NCBI RefSeq assembly: GCF_900104025.1
Contig: NZ_FNIQ01000010.1
Coordinates: 1 to 64,000 of the forward strand
DNA from: Geodermatophilus sp. DSM 45219
GTDB taxonomy: Bacteria; Actinomycetota; Actinomycetes; Mycobacteriales; Geodermatophilaceae
DNA length: 64,000 bases
Reading direction: 5' to 3'
Positions 25,616 through 33,694 of the stretch are shown one piece after another. The notes beneath the pieces were generated by a model. The model worked only from the letters and a program-made list of their open reading frames with translations. It had not been told where the DNA came from and searched no databases. Every line of letters begins with the position of its first letter. Within the stretch, counting starts at the first letter, position 1. A program made the position numbers and the translations under genes.

Positions 25616-26454
25616 GGTCGCCGTCCGGCGCGCTGTTCGCCGGGTTGTTCGACGACGCGGCGCTGTTCCCGCCCGGGGACGCGCCGATGGCCGCCGCCGT
25701 CCCCGCGCACCGGGAGCTGCGGGCGCGGCTGGGTGACCTGGTCGGGCCGTTCGTCGTCCCGGCCGGCCGCCTCGGCGAGCTGTCCGCCCACCTCGGGGAC
25801 GGCGGCCCGGTCGGGGTCTCGCTGATCGCGGCGGCCGGTGACCTGCCGGCCGCCGCGGCCCGGGTCGACGCGCACCCGGGGTTGGTGCTGGCCGCCGTCG
25901 AGGTGCCGGTCGCCGCGGACGCCGCCACGGCGCGAGAGGCGGTCCGGGTGCTCGACCAGGTGCTGCCGGCCGGCGTGCCCGCGGCGATCGAGGTGCCGCG
26001 GTCGGCGGCCCGGGACGGGGTGCTCGACGTGCTGGCCGGCACGGGTCGCCGGGCCAAGCTGCGCACCGGCGGGGTGCGCGCCGCGCTGTTCCCCCCACCG
26101 GAGGAGCTCGCGGCCACCCTGGCCGCCTGCGTCACCCGCGGCGTGGCGGTCAAGTGCACCGCCGGGCTGCACTCCGCCGTCCGGCACACCGACCCGGCCA
26201 CCGGGTTCGCCCACCACGGCTTCCTCAACCTGCTCGCCGCCTGCGACGCGCTCGCCGCCGGCGAACCCGCCGCGGCGGCCGAGCGCTGGCTGCGCCAGGA
26301 CGACCCCGCGACCCTCGCCGGCGGCTGGTCACCCGACCGCGCCGCCCGCGCCCGCGCCGCCTTCACCTCCTTCGGCACCTGCAGCGTGCTCGAGCCGGTC
26401 GACGACCTCGTCGCCCTGGGCCTGCTGCCCTCCCTCGATCGGACCCCCGCATGA
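25612..26454 (+). CDS. Conserved protein of unknown function between hmgA and fah
   Basis: 280 residues, coupled to both neighbours by 4-bp overlaps, so it is surely translated with them. Visible conserved-looking blocks are GLFDDAALFPPGDAPM (about residues 10-25), AKLRTGGVRAALFPPPEELAA (about 145-165), VAVKCTAGLHSAVRHTDP (about 181-198) and HHGFLNLLAACDAL. Alternating strand/helix pattern and the Lys of VKCTAGLH suggest a TIM-barrel-like enzyme. I do not recognise a named function. Its position where maleylacetoacetate isomerase would be expected makes an isomerase role worth considering, but that is inference. Confidence 0.85.
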   Translation: MRSPSGALFAGLFDDAALFPPGDAPMAAAVPAHRELRARLGDLVGPFVVPAGRLGELSAHLGDGGPVGVSLIAAAGDLPAAAARVDAHPGLVLAAVEVPVAADAATAREAVRVLDQVLPAGVPAAIEVPRSAARDGVLDVLAGTGRRAKLRTGGVRAALFPPPEELAATLAACVTRGVAVKCTAGLHSAVRHTDPATGFAHHGFLNLLAACDALAAGEPAAAAERWLRQDDPATLAGGWSPDRAARARAAFTSFGTCSVLEPVDDLVALGLLPSLDRTPA

Positions 26455-27644
26455 CGTGGCTCGACCTGCCGCCCGGCACCGGCTTCGGGCTGGACAACCT
26501 GCCCTACGGCGTCTTCTCCACCCCGGGCACCGCACCCCGCACCGGGGTGGCGATCGGCGACGCCGTCCTGGACCTGGCCGCGGCCACCGGCGATCGCGTG
26601 CACGCCACCGGCTCGCTCAACGCCTTCCTGGCCCTCGGCCCGCGGGCCTGGGCGGAGCTGCGCGCCCGGCTCACCGACTGGTTCACCGACGAGGCCCACC
26701 GCGGCGCCGTCGAGCCGCACCTGCTGCCCCGGTCGGAGGTGACGCTGCACCTGCCGGTCCAGGTCGCCGACTACGTCGACTTCTACAGCTCCCGGCACCA
26801 CGCGGAGAACCTCGGCCGGATGTTCCGCCCGGACTCCGCGCCGCTGACGCCGAACTGGGAACACCTGCCGATCGGCTACCACGGCCGCGCGGGCACCGTG
26901 GCCGTCTCCGGCACCCCGGTGGTCCGGCCCAACGGGCAGCGCAAGACCCCCACCGACGACGCACCCACGTTCGGGCCCTCGCAGCGGCTGGACATCGAGG
27001 CCGAGATCGGCTTCGTCGTCGGCACGCCGTCCCAGCTGGGCACCCCGGTGCCGCTGACCGCCTTCCCCGACCACGTGTTCGGCGTCTGCCTGGTCAACGA
27101 CTGGTCGGCCCGGGACCTGCAGTCCTGGGAGTACGTGCCGCTGGGCCCCTTCCTCGGCAAGTCCTTCCTCACCTCGATCTCCCCCTGGGTGGTGCCGCTG
27201 GCCGCGCTGGACGCCGCCCGGGTGCGCCCGCCCGCCCGCGACGCGCCGCTGCTGCCCTACCTCGACGACACCGACGCCGGACCCTGGGGCCTGGACATCG
27301 CCATCGAGATCCGCCTCAACGGCCACCTCGTCTCCTGCCCACCGTTCGACCTCGTGTACTGGACCCCGGCCCAGCAGCTGGCCCACATGACCGTCAACGG
27401 CGCCAGCCTGCGCACCGGCGACCTGTACGCGTCGGGCACCGTCTCCGGCCCGGCGACCGACCAGCGCGGCTCGTTCATCGAGCTGTGCTGGAACGGCACG
27501 GAGCCCCTCACCCTCGCCGACGGCACCACCCGCACCTTCCTCGCCGACGGCGACGAGGTCACCCTCACCGCCACCGCCCCCGGCGCCGACGGCGGACGCA
27601 TCTCCCTCGGCGAGGTCACCGGCCGCATCCAGCCGGCGCCGTGA
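26451..27644 (+). CDS. fahA: Fumarylacetoacetase
   Basis: 397 residues. The N-terminal SH3-like domain begins FGLDNLPYGVFSTPG; the C-terminal FAH domain has the metal and substrate motifs DYVDFYSSRHHAENLG, IGYHGRAG, RLDIEAEIGFVVG, VNDWSARDLQSWEYVPLGPFLGKSF and QLAHMTVNG. It hydrolyses fumarylacetoacetate to fumarate and acetoacetate, finishing the homogentisate route. Its ATG overlaps the preceding stop. It is full length for the family. Confidence 0.95.
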   Translation: MTWLDLPPGTGFGLDNLPYGVFSTPGTAPRTGVAIGDAVLDLAAATGDRVHATGSLNAFLALGPRAWAELRARLTDWFTDEAHRGAVEPHLLPRSEVTLHLPVQVADYVDFYSSRHHAENLGRMFRPDSAPLTPNWEHLPIGYHGRAGTVAVSGTPVVRPNGQRKTPTDDAPTFGPSQRLDIEAEIGFVVGTPSQLGTPVPLTAFPDHVFGVCLVNDWSARDLQSWEYVPLGPFLGKSFLTSISPWVVPLAALDAARVRPPARDAPLLPYLDDTDAGPWGLDIAIEIRLNGHLVSCPPFDLVYWTPAQQLAHMTVNGASLRTGDLYASGTVSGPATDQRGSFIELCWNGTEPLTLADGTTRTFLADGDEVTLTATAPGADGGRISLGEVTGRIQPAP

Positions 27645-27702
27645 GCCCGCCCGCTGCACCTCGACACCACACCACTCCCCTCTCACCCACCGGAGCACCG
27701 CG

Positions 27703-29025
27703 TTGACCACGCCCACCGTGACCACCCCTGTGAGCACCACGTCGGACACGCCCACGTACGACAGCCTGCTGTCCGGCATCACCGACCCCGGTGGACGCGA
27801 GGTGCTCGACCCGGCGACGGGCGAGGTCGTGGGCCGGGTCGCGGCGGCCGAGCCCCTCGCCGAGCTGCTCTCCCGCGAGCAGGGCAAGCCGCTCAACGGC
27901 CCCAACGCCCGCTTCGAGGTCGGCGCCTGCGCCGCCTGGCTGCGCGCCACCGCGGCCACCGAGCTCCCCGGCGGCACCGTGGTCGACGACGAGGACACCC
28001 ACGCCGAGCTGCACTACCGGCCGGTCGGCGTCGTGGGCGCCATCGGGCCGTGGAACTGGCCGATGATGATCACCGTCTGGCAGGTCGCCCCGGCCCTGCG
28101 GATGGGCAACACCGTGGTGGTCAAGCCGTCGGAGTACACCCCGCTGAGCGTGCTGGCGCTGGTGCAGGTCCTCAACGGCGCGCTCCCCGCCGACGTCCTC
28201 ACCGCCGTCGCCGGCGACCGTGAGGTGGGCGCGCGGCTGTCCGGCCACCCGGGCGTCGACAAGCTCGTGTTCACCGGCTCCACCGCCACCGGCCAGGCCA
28301 TCATCCGCAGCTCGGCCGACACCGTGAAGCGGCTGACCCTCGAGCTCGGCGGCAACGACGCCGGCATCGTCCTGCCCGACGTCGACCCGAAGGCGATCGC
28401 GGAGGGCCTGTTCTGGGGCGCGTTCATCAACACCGGCCAGACGTGCGCCGCGCTCAAGCGGCTCTACGTGCACACCGACGTCTACGACGAGGTCTGCGCG
28501 GCGCTCGTCGAGGTCGCGCAGGCCATGCCCATGGGCCGCGGACTCGACGAGCAGAACGTCCTCGGCCCGCTGCAGAACCGCGCGCAGCACGAGGTGGTCG
28601 CGCGGCTGGTGAACGCCGCCCGCGACGCCGGCGCGAAGATCCTGCTCGGCGGGGATCCCGACCCCGACGCGGCCGGGCACTTCTACCCGGCCACCATCGT
28701 GGCCGACGTCGACGACGCCAACCCGCTGGTCGCCGAGGAGCAGTTCGGCCCCGCGCTGCCGGTCGTCCGCTACGAGGACGTCGACCAGGCCGTGGCCATG
28801 GCCAACCGGCTGGACGTCGGCCTGGGCGCGTCGGTGTGGAGCAGCGACCGGGAGGCGGCGCGCGCTGTGGCCGCCCGGCTCGAGGCCGGCACCGTCTGGA
28901 TCAACTCCCACGGCGGCGTGCACCCGATGATCCCCTTCGGCGGGGTCAAGAAGTCCGGGTACGGGCTGGAGTTCGGCGTCGAGGGCCTGAAGGCGGTGGC
29001 CGTGCCGCAGGTGGTCAACGGCTGA
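27703..29025 (+). CDS. NAD-dependent aldehyde dehydrogenase with apparent internal deletion
   Basis: 440 residues, TTG start. Active-site elements are intact: IGPWNWPMMI, FTGSTATGQ, the catalytic Glu of LELGGNDAG and the catalytic Cys of NTGQTCAALKR, then FGGVKKSGYG. Near residues 40-55 the sequence jumps from LDPATGEVVGRV to AAAEPLAELLSREQGKPL, omitting about 35 residues that normally form the first N-terminal helices. That makes it shorter than the usual 470-480. It would oxidise aryl-acetaldehydes from the amine oxidases to arylacetic acids. The deletion could impair folding or stability. Confidence 0.88.
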   Translation: MTTPTVTTPVSTTSDTPTYDSLLSGITDPGGREVLDPATGEVVGRVAAAEPLAELLSREQGKPLNGPNARFEVGACAAWLRATAATELPGGTVVDDEDTHAELHYRPVGVVGAIGPWNWPMMITVWQVAPALRMGNTVVVKPSEYTPLSVLALVQVLNGALPADVLTAVAGDREVGARLSGHPGVDKLVFTGSTATGQAIIRSSADTVKRLTLELGGNDAGIVLPDVDPKAIAEGLFWGAFINTGQTCAALKRLYVHTDVYDEVCAALVEVAQAMPMGRGLDEQNVLGPLQNRAQHEVVARLVNAARDAGAKILLGGDPDPDAAGHFYPATIVADVDDANPLVAEEQFGPALPVVRYEDVDQAVAMANRLDVGLGASVWSSDREAARAVAARLEAGTVWINSHGGVHPMIPFGGVKKSGYGLEFGVEGLKAVAVPQVVNG

Positions 29026-29152
29026 GCCCCACCGAGGACGCGGCGCCGCCCCGGGCCGCCGGGGCGGCGTCCCTCCCGTGCCCGCCGGCCGGCCCGGCGC
29101 CCGCCGAGGGCGACCGTAGGGTGGGAGCGCACAGTGCACCGGGAGGACGGCG

Positions 29153-29845
29153 ATGGTGGAGGGCAGCGGCGGGGGCACGCCCCAGTCACAGACGCTGGAC
29201 CGGGGTCTGCGGATCCTCGAGCACCTGGCCGCCGTCGGCGTCCCCCAGCCGATCGCCGAGATCGGCGCGGCGCTGGACCTGCACCGGTCGATCACCTACC
29301 GCCTGCTGCGCACCCTGGAGGACCACCAGCTGGTCGAGCGGGACCCGGCCGGTCACTACCGCCTCGGTCTGGGCATGCTCGGCCTCGCCCGGGGCGTGCG
29401 GACCGACCTCCAGTCCGCGGCGCTGCCCCGGCTCGACGCCCTGGTCGCGGAGCTCCGCATGACGGCGTTCCTGGTCGTCCGGGCCGGCGACGAGGCGGTC
29501 ACCGTCTCCAGCGTGGAACCGCACGACTCCCCGGCGCACGTCGTGTACCGGCCGGGCATCCGGCACCCGGTGGACCGGGGCGCACCCGGCCTCGCCCTGC
29601 TCATGCCCGAGGCCGCCTCGCCCGACGACCGCGAGGCGCTCCGCGAGGCCCGCCGGGTCGGGTGGGCCGGGTCGCACGGCGAGGTGATCCCCGGGGTCCG
29701 GTCGATCGCCGCACCCGTGCTCGGGCCCGACGGTGGTGCCCGCGCCGCGCTGGCGGTGGTCTTCGTCGACGAGGGGGCGGACACCGAGCGGATCGGCCGG
29801 GCCGTCGTCCGCTCCGCGCAGCAGGTCGGCGCCGCGCTGAGCTGA
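29153..29845 (+). CDS. IclR family transcriptional regulator
   Basis: 230 residues. The N-terminal winged helix reads TLDRGLRILEHLAAVGVPQPIAEIGAALDLHRSITYRLLRTLEDHQLVERDPAGHYRLG (about residues 14-72), and an IclR effector domain follows (residues 80-230). It is downstream of the aldehyde dehydrogenase, at the end of the homogentisate operon region. IclR proteins commonly regulate homogentisate, protocatechuate and other aromatic pathways. The target here may be the operon from 21841, but no operator is firmly matched. Confidence 0.9.
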   Translation: MVEGSGGGTPQSQTLDRGLRILEHLAAVGVPQPIAEIGAALDLHRSITYRLLRTLEDHQLVERDPAGHYRLGLGMLGLARGVRTDLQSAALPRLDALVAELRMTAFLVVRAGDEAVTVSSVEPHDSPAHVVYRPGIRHPVDRGAPGLALLMPEAASPDDREALREARRVGWAGSHGEVIPGVRSIAAPVLGPDGGARAALAVVFVDEGADTERIGRAVVRSAQQVGAALS

Positions 29846-29887
29846 CAGGACCCCCGCCCCCCATCGGCAGCAGGCCCCGGCTCCCTT

Positions 29888-29937
29888 GCAGGGTCCCGCC
29901 GCGAGCTCGCGAGTGGCGGAGGGCGAGGGGGTCCTCC
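29888..29937 (+). repeat. Dispersed intergenic repeat, copy A
   Basis: Starts GCAGGGTCCCGCCGCGAGC, contains the 12-bp palindrome CGCGAGCTCGCG, and ends AGGGGGTCCTCCC. It lies 42 bp after the iclR stop. Related copies: 9464-9510, inverted at 51629-51673, and perhaps inverted at 39282-39345. Confidence 0.7.
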
Positions 29938-30205
29938 CACTGCAGGGGCCGCGCTGAGGAGTTGCCGCGCCGGGCCGGCTCCGTGACGGCCCGGACCAGC
30001 CGGCCCGGCCGGCCAGGGCGCGGCTCGTGGGAAGACGCCCTCCTCGGGCGCGCACGTCCTCGGGTGCCCGGGCCACCTGGTCGAGCGTGTGCTCGCGGGT
30101 GGGGAGCTCGTCGAGCTGGAGCCGGTCGGCCCGGCACGTGCGCAGTGGATCGGGCACGTCGTGGCGGGGGTTGCCCCGATCGCCGACCGTCCGTCAGACT
30201 TGCTC
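29938..30205. other. Intergenic region, no gene recognised
   Basis: Between the repeat and the PaaR-type box of the thiolase. One frame reads GHLVERVLAGGELVELEPVGPARAQW and on to DRPSDLLRNN, which looks protein-like but matches nothing I know and lacks a clear start. It may be an eroded 3' fragment. Confidence 0.35.
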
Positions 30206-30210
30206 CGCAA

Positions 30211-30233
30211 TAACTGAACGCTCGGTCGGGAAA
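30211..30233 (+). promoter_or_regulatory. PaaR-type box upstream of thiolase
   Basis: TAACTGAACGCTCGGTC followed by GGGAAA. It aligns with the box at 42446 (TAACTGACCAGTCGGTC) at most positions, but is the least symmetrical of the four. It is 29 bp upstream of ATG 30262. Confidence 0.55.
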
Positions 30234-30261
30234 TCGCGCCCGACACGTCCGAGGAGTGCCG

Positions 30262-31506
30262 ATGTCCCACGGGTCCACCGAGGTCTTCCTGGTCGACGGG
30301 GTCCGCACCCCGCAGGGCCGGTACGGGGGCGCGCTGGCCGCCGTCCGCCCCGACGACCTGGCCGCGCTCGTCGTCGGTGAGGCGCTGCGCCGGTCGGGTG
30401 CACCGGCGGACGCGGTCGAGGAGGTGGTCCTCGGTGCCGCCAACCAGGCCGGGGAGGACAACCGCGACGTCGCCCGCATGGCGGTGCTGCTGGCCGGGCT
30501 GCCGGACACCGTCCCCGGCTACACGACGAACCGGCTCTGCGCCTCCGGGCTGACCGCGACCGCCTCCGCGGCGGCCGCCATCCGGGCCGGGGAGCTGGAC
30601 CTCGCGATCGCCGGCGGCGTCGAGTCGATGACCCGCGCCCCGTGGGTCATGGCCAAGCCGGGGGCGCCGTGGGCCAAGCCCGGCGAGGTCGCCGACACCG
30701 CGCTCGGGTGGCGGTTCACCAACCCCGCCTTCACCGCCCACGACGAGGCGGTCGAGCACCCGGAGGACCCGCGCACCCGGAAGATCACGCTGTCGATGGG
30801 CGAGACGGCCGAGGAGATCGCCGCGCTCGACGGCCTCACCCGCGAGGAGTGCGACGCGTTCGCCGTCCGCAGCCACGAGCGGGCGGTGGCCGCGCAGGAC
30901 GCCGGCCGGTTCGCGTCGGAGATCGTCCCGGTGGCCGTGCGCGGGAAGGAGGAGACCGTCGAGGTCACCGCCGACGAGGGACCCCGCCGCGGCTCGTCCC
31001 TGGAGAGCCTGGGGAGGCTGCGGCCGGTCTTCCGCTCCGGGGGTGTGGTCACCGCCGGGAACAGCTCCCCGCTGTCCGACGGCGCCGCCGCGCTCGTGCT
31101 GGCGAGCGGGACCGCGCTGGAGCGGTACGGCCTGACCCCGCGGGCCCGGGTCGTGGTCGGCGCCAGCGCGGGCGTGGCCCCGAACGTCATGGGTCTCGGT
31201 CCCGTCCCGGCGGTGGAGAAGGCGCTGGCCAAGGCCGGGTGGGACATCGGCGACCTGGACGCCGTCGAGCTCAACGAGGCCTTCGCCGCCCAGTCGATCG
31301 GCGTGCTGCGCCGGCTGAAGGTCGACGAGGAGGTCGTGAACGCCGACGGCGGGGCGATCGCGCTGGGTCACCCGCTCGGCTGCTCCGGCGCCCGGCTGCT
31401 GGTGACCCTGCTCGGCCGGCTGGAGCGCGAGGGCGGCCGTCGCGGCCTGGCCACCCTGTGCGTGGGCGTGGGCCAGGGCGTCGCGATGCTCGTGGAGACG
31501 GTGTGA
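30262..31506 (+). CDS. paaJ: Acetyl-CoA acetyltransferase family thiolase (PaaJ-like)
   Basis: 414 residues from ATG 30262 (a GTG two codons earlier is less likely; GAGGAG lies just upstream of the ATG). The catalytic Cys is in TNRLCASGLTA (about residue 91), the His in NADGGAIALGHPLGCSGARL, and the second Cys in LCVGVGQG. In phenylacetate degradation PaaJ thiolyses 3-oxoadipyl-CoA and 3-oxo-5,6-dehydrosuberyl-CoA. It overlaps the 3-hydroxyacyl-CoA dehydrogenase start and is preceded by a PaaR-type box, which supports the assignment. Confidence 0.87.
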   Translation: MSHGSTEVFLVDGVRTPQGRYGGALAAVRPDDLAALVVGEALRRSGAPADAVEEVVLGAANQAGEDNRDVARMAVLLAGLPDTVPGYTTNRLCASGLTATASAAAAIRAGELDLAIAGGVESMTRAPWVMAKPGAPWAKPGEVADTALGWRFTNPAFTAHDEAVEHPEDPRTRKITLSMGETAEEIAALDGLTREECDAFAVRSHERAVAAQDAGRFASEIVPVAVRGKEETVEVTADEGPRRGSSLESLGRLRPVFRSGGVVTAGNSSPLSDGAAALVLASGTALERYGLTPRARVVVGASAGVAPNVMGLGPVPAVEKALAKAGWDIGDLDAVELNEAFAAQSIGVLRRLKVDEEVVNADGGAIALGHPLGCSGARLLVTLLGRLEREGGRRGLATLCVGVGQGVAMLVETV

Positions 31507-32357
31507 GCGGCGTCCCCGGGCGGGTGGCCGTGATCGGTGGCGGCCGCATGGGCGCCGGCATCGCGCAGGTGTTCCTCGCCGCCGGGGCGCGCGTCGCCGT
31601 CGTCGAGGCCGGCGGCGAGGCCGCCGAGGCCGCCCGCGAGCGGGTCGCCGGCGGGCTGGAGCAGGCGGCCGCGCGGGGGAAGCTGGACGGGGACCCCGGC
31701 GAGGTCCTCGGCCGGCTGACGCTGCTCGAGACCCCCGCCGACCTCGGCCGGGACACCGACCTGGTGATCGAGGCCGTCCCCGAGCGGGCCGACCTGAAGG
31801 CCGAGGTGCTGGGCGCGGCAGCGGCCGCCGCCGGTCCCGCCGCGGTGCTGGCCACCAACACCAGCTCCCTGTCGGTGGCCGAGCTCGCCGCGGCGGTGGA
31901 GCGCCCCTCGCGCTTCCTGGGGATGCACTTCTTCAACCCGGTGCCGGCCTCGAAGCTCGTCGAGCTCGTCGTCGCGCCGGAGACCGACCCGGTGCTGGTG
32001 GACGCCGCCCGCGGCTGGGTGGGCGCCCTCGGCAAGACGGGCATCGTCGTGCGGGACTCCCCCGGCTTCGCGTCCTCCCGCCTCGGCGTGCTGCTGGGCC
32101 TGGAGGCCATCCGGATGCTCGAGGAGGGCGTCGCCGACGCCGAGGCCATCGACACCGCCATGGAGCTGGGCTACCGCCACCCGATGGGCCCGCTGCGCTC
32201 GACCGACCTGGTCGGCCTGGACGTCCGGCTGGCGATCGCCGAGTACCTGCACCGGACCCTCGGCGAGCGGTTCGCCCCACCGCAGCTGCTCCGCGACAAG
32301 GTGGCGGCGGGCGATCTCGGCCGCAAGACCGGGCGCGGCTTCCACACCTACGACTGA
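31503..32357 (+). CDS. paaH: 3-hydroxyacyl-CoA dehydrogenase (PaaH-like)
   Basis: 284 residues, GTG start overlapping the thiolase stop. The NAD loop is VAVIGGGRMGAGIAQVFLAAG (about residues 8-28). The catalytic His and partners are in GMHFFNPVPASKLVELV, and the C-terminal domain contains SRLGVLLGLEAIRMLEEGVA and MGPLRSTDLVGLDV. It oxidises 3-hydroxyadipyl-CoA to 3-oxoadipyl-CoA in the phenylacetate route, feeding the thiolase. Full length for the single-domain family. Confidence 0.9.
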   Translation: MSGVPGRVAVIGGGRMGAGIAQVFLAAGARVAVVEAGGEAAEAARERVAGGLEQAAARGKLDGDPGEVLGRLTLLETPADLGRDTDLVIEAVPERADLKAEVLGAAAAAAGPAAVLATNTSSLSVAELAAAVERPSRFLGMHFFNPVPASKLVELVVAPETDPVLVDAARGWVGALGKTGIVVRDSPGFASSRLGVLLGLEAIRMLEEGVADAEAIDTAMELGYRHPMGPLRSTDLVGLDVRLAIAEYLHRTLGERFAPPQLLRDKVAAGDLGRKTGRGFHTYD

Positions 32358-32371
32358 GGGAGGTCGCACCG

Positions 32372-33682
32372 GTGGACACCGCCGCCCTCGTCGACCCCGC
32401 CACCTACGAGACCGGACCGCCGTTCGAGCTGCTGCGCCGGCTCCGGGCCGGGACCCCGGTGAGCTGGGTCGGGGAACCCGCGCTGCACGGCCAACCGGCC
32501 GGGCCGGGGTTCTGGCTGGTGCTGCGGCACGCCGACGTGGAACGGGTGCTGCGCGATCCGGCGACGTTCTCCTCGTGGCTGGGCGCCACCCAGGTCCGCG
32601 ACGCCGCCGACCTCGCCTGGGTCCGCCGGATGATGCTCAACACCGATCCGCCGGACCACTCCCGGCTCCGCCGGTTGCTCACCCGGTCGTTCACCCCGCG
32701 GGCGGTCGCGGCCCTGACCGCCTCGATCGAGGCGACAGCGGCCGACCTGGTGGACCGCGTGGTCGGCGGTGCCACCGAGGGCCGGTGCGACTTCGCCAAG
32801 GACGTCGCCGCCGACCTGCCGCTGCTCACCCTCGCCGACGTGCTCGGCGTGCCGGCCCAGGACCGCTGGCTGATGTTCGACTGGTCCAACCGGGTGATCG
32901 GCTGGCAGGACCCCGACTACGCCACCTCGGCGGCCTTCGACGGCACCGGCGGGACGGCGATGGCCCGCGCGGCGGTCGCCCTGCGCCCGGCGCCCGGCCC
33001 GGACGGGCGGATGCCCGACCCGCGCACCCGCGCCGGCATGCCCGACCTCTACGGCTACGCGCGGCTGCTGGCCGAGGAGAAGCGCCGCTCCCCTGGCACC
33101 GACGTCATGTCGATCCTGCTCGCCCAGGTGGACGAGGACGGCGGCCAGGTGAGCGATGACGAGTTCGAGAACATGTTCTGGCTCTTCGCCGTGGCCGGGA
33201 ACGAGACCCTGCGCAACGGCCTGCCGGGCGGGCTGATCGCGCTCCTGCAGCACCCCGACCAGCTGGCCGCGGTCCGCGCCGACCCCTCGCTGCTGCCCGG
33301 CGCGGTCGAGGAGGTGCTGCGCTGGTGGACGCCGGTCATGGTGTTCCGCCGGACGGCCACGGTCGACGTCGAGCTGTCCGGGGTCCGCATCCGGGCCGGC
33401 GACAAGGTGGTCGTCTCCTTCACCTCGGCCAACCGGGACGAGGCGGTGTTCGCCGAGCCGGACCGCTTCGACGTCCGCCGCTCCCCCAACCCGCACCTGA
33501 CCTTCGGGCACGGCCCGCACTTCTGCCTCGGCGCGCAGTTGGCCAGGGTGCAGATGCGGGCGCTGTTCGCCGAGCTGCTGCGCCGCACCGGCACGCTCGA
33601 GCTCGACGGGCCGCCGGCGCTGCTTCGCTCGAACTTCCAGCGCGGGGTCAAGCGGCTGCCCATCCGGTGGACGGTCGCCTGA
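32372..33682 (+). CDS. Cytochrome P450
   Basis: 436 residues, GTG start preceded by GAGGGAGG. The I-helix oxygen-activation motif is AVAGNETLRNG (about residues 273-283), the K-helix ExxR is EEVLRW (about 311-316), and the heme loop is FGHGPHFCLGAQLAR (about 379-393), giving the proximal Cys. It resembles the CYP124/125/142-type soluble actinobacterial P450s. It lies 14 bp after paaH, so it is probably co-transcribed, but no P450 belongs to the canonical phenylacetate pathway. A side-chain or ring hydroxylation of a related aromatic is possible. A redox partner is not visible nearby. Confidence 0.93.
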   Translation: MDTAALVDPATYETGPPFELLRRLRAGTPVSWVGEPALHGQPAGPGFWLVLRHADVERVLRDPATFSSWLGATQVRDAADLAWVRRMMLNTDPPDHSRLRRLLTRSFTPRAVAALTASIEATAADLVDRVVGGATEGRCDFAKDVAADLPLLTLADVLGVPAQDRWLMFDWSNRVIGWQDPDYATSAAFDGTGGTAMARAAVALRPAPGPDGRMPDPRTRAGMPDLYGYARLLAEEKRRSPGTDVMSILLAQVDEDGGQVSDDEFENMFWLFAVAGNETLRNGLPGGLIALLQHPDQLAAVRADPSLLPGAVEEVLRWWTPVMVFRRTATVDVELSGVRIRAGDKVVVSFTSANRDEAVFAEPDRFDVRRSPNPHLTFGHGPHFCLGAQLARVQMRALFAELLRRTGTLELDGPPALLRSNFQRGVKRLPIRWTVA

Positions 33683-33694
33683 CCCCGCACCTGG

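Noticed and set aside
29938-30205. Possible gene fragment reading GHLVERVLAGGELVELEPVGPARAQW
   Set aside because: No start, no family match and only about 50 codons; kept as unassigned intergenic sequence.
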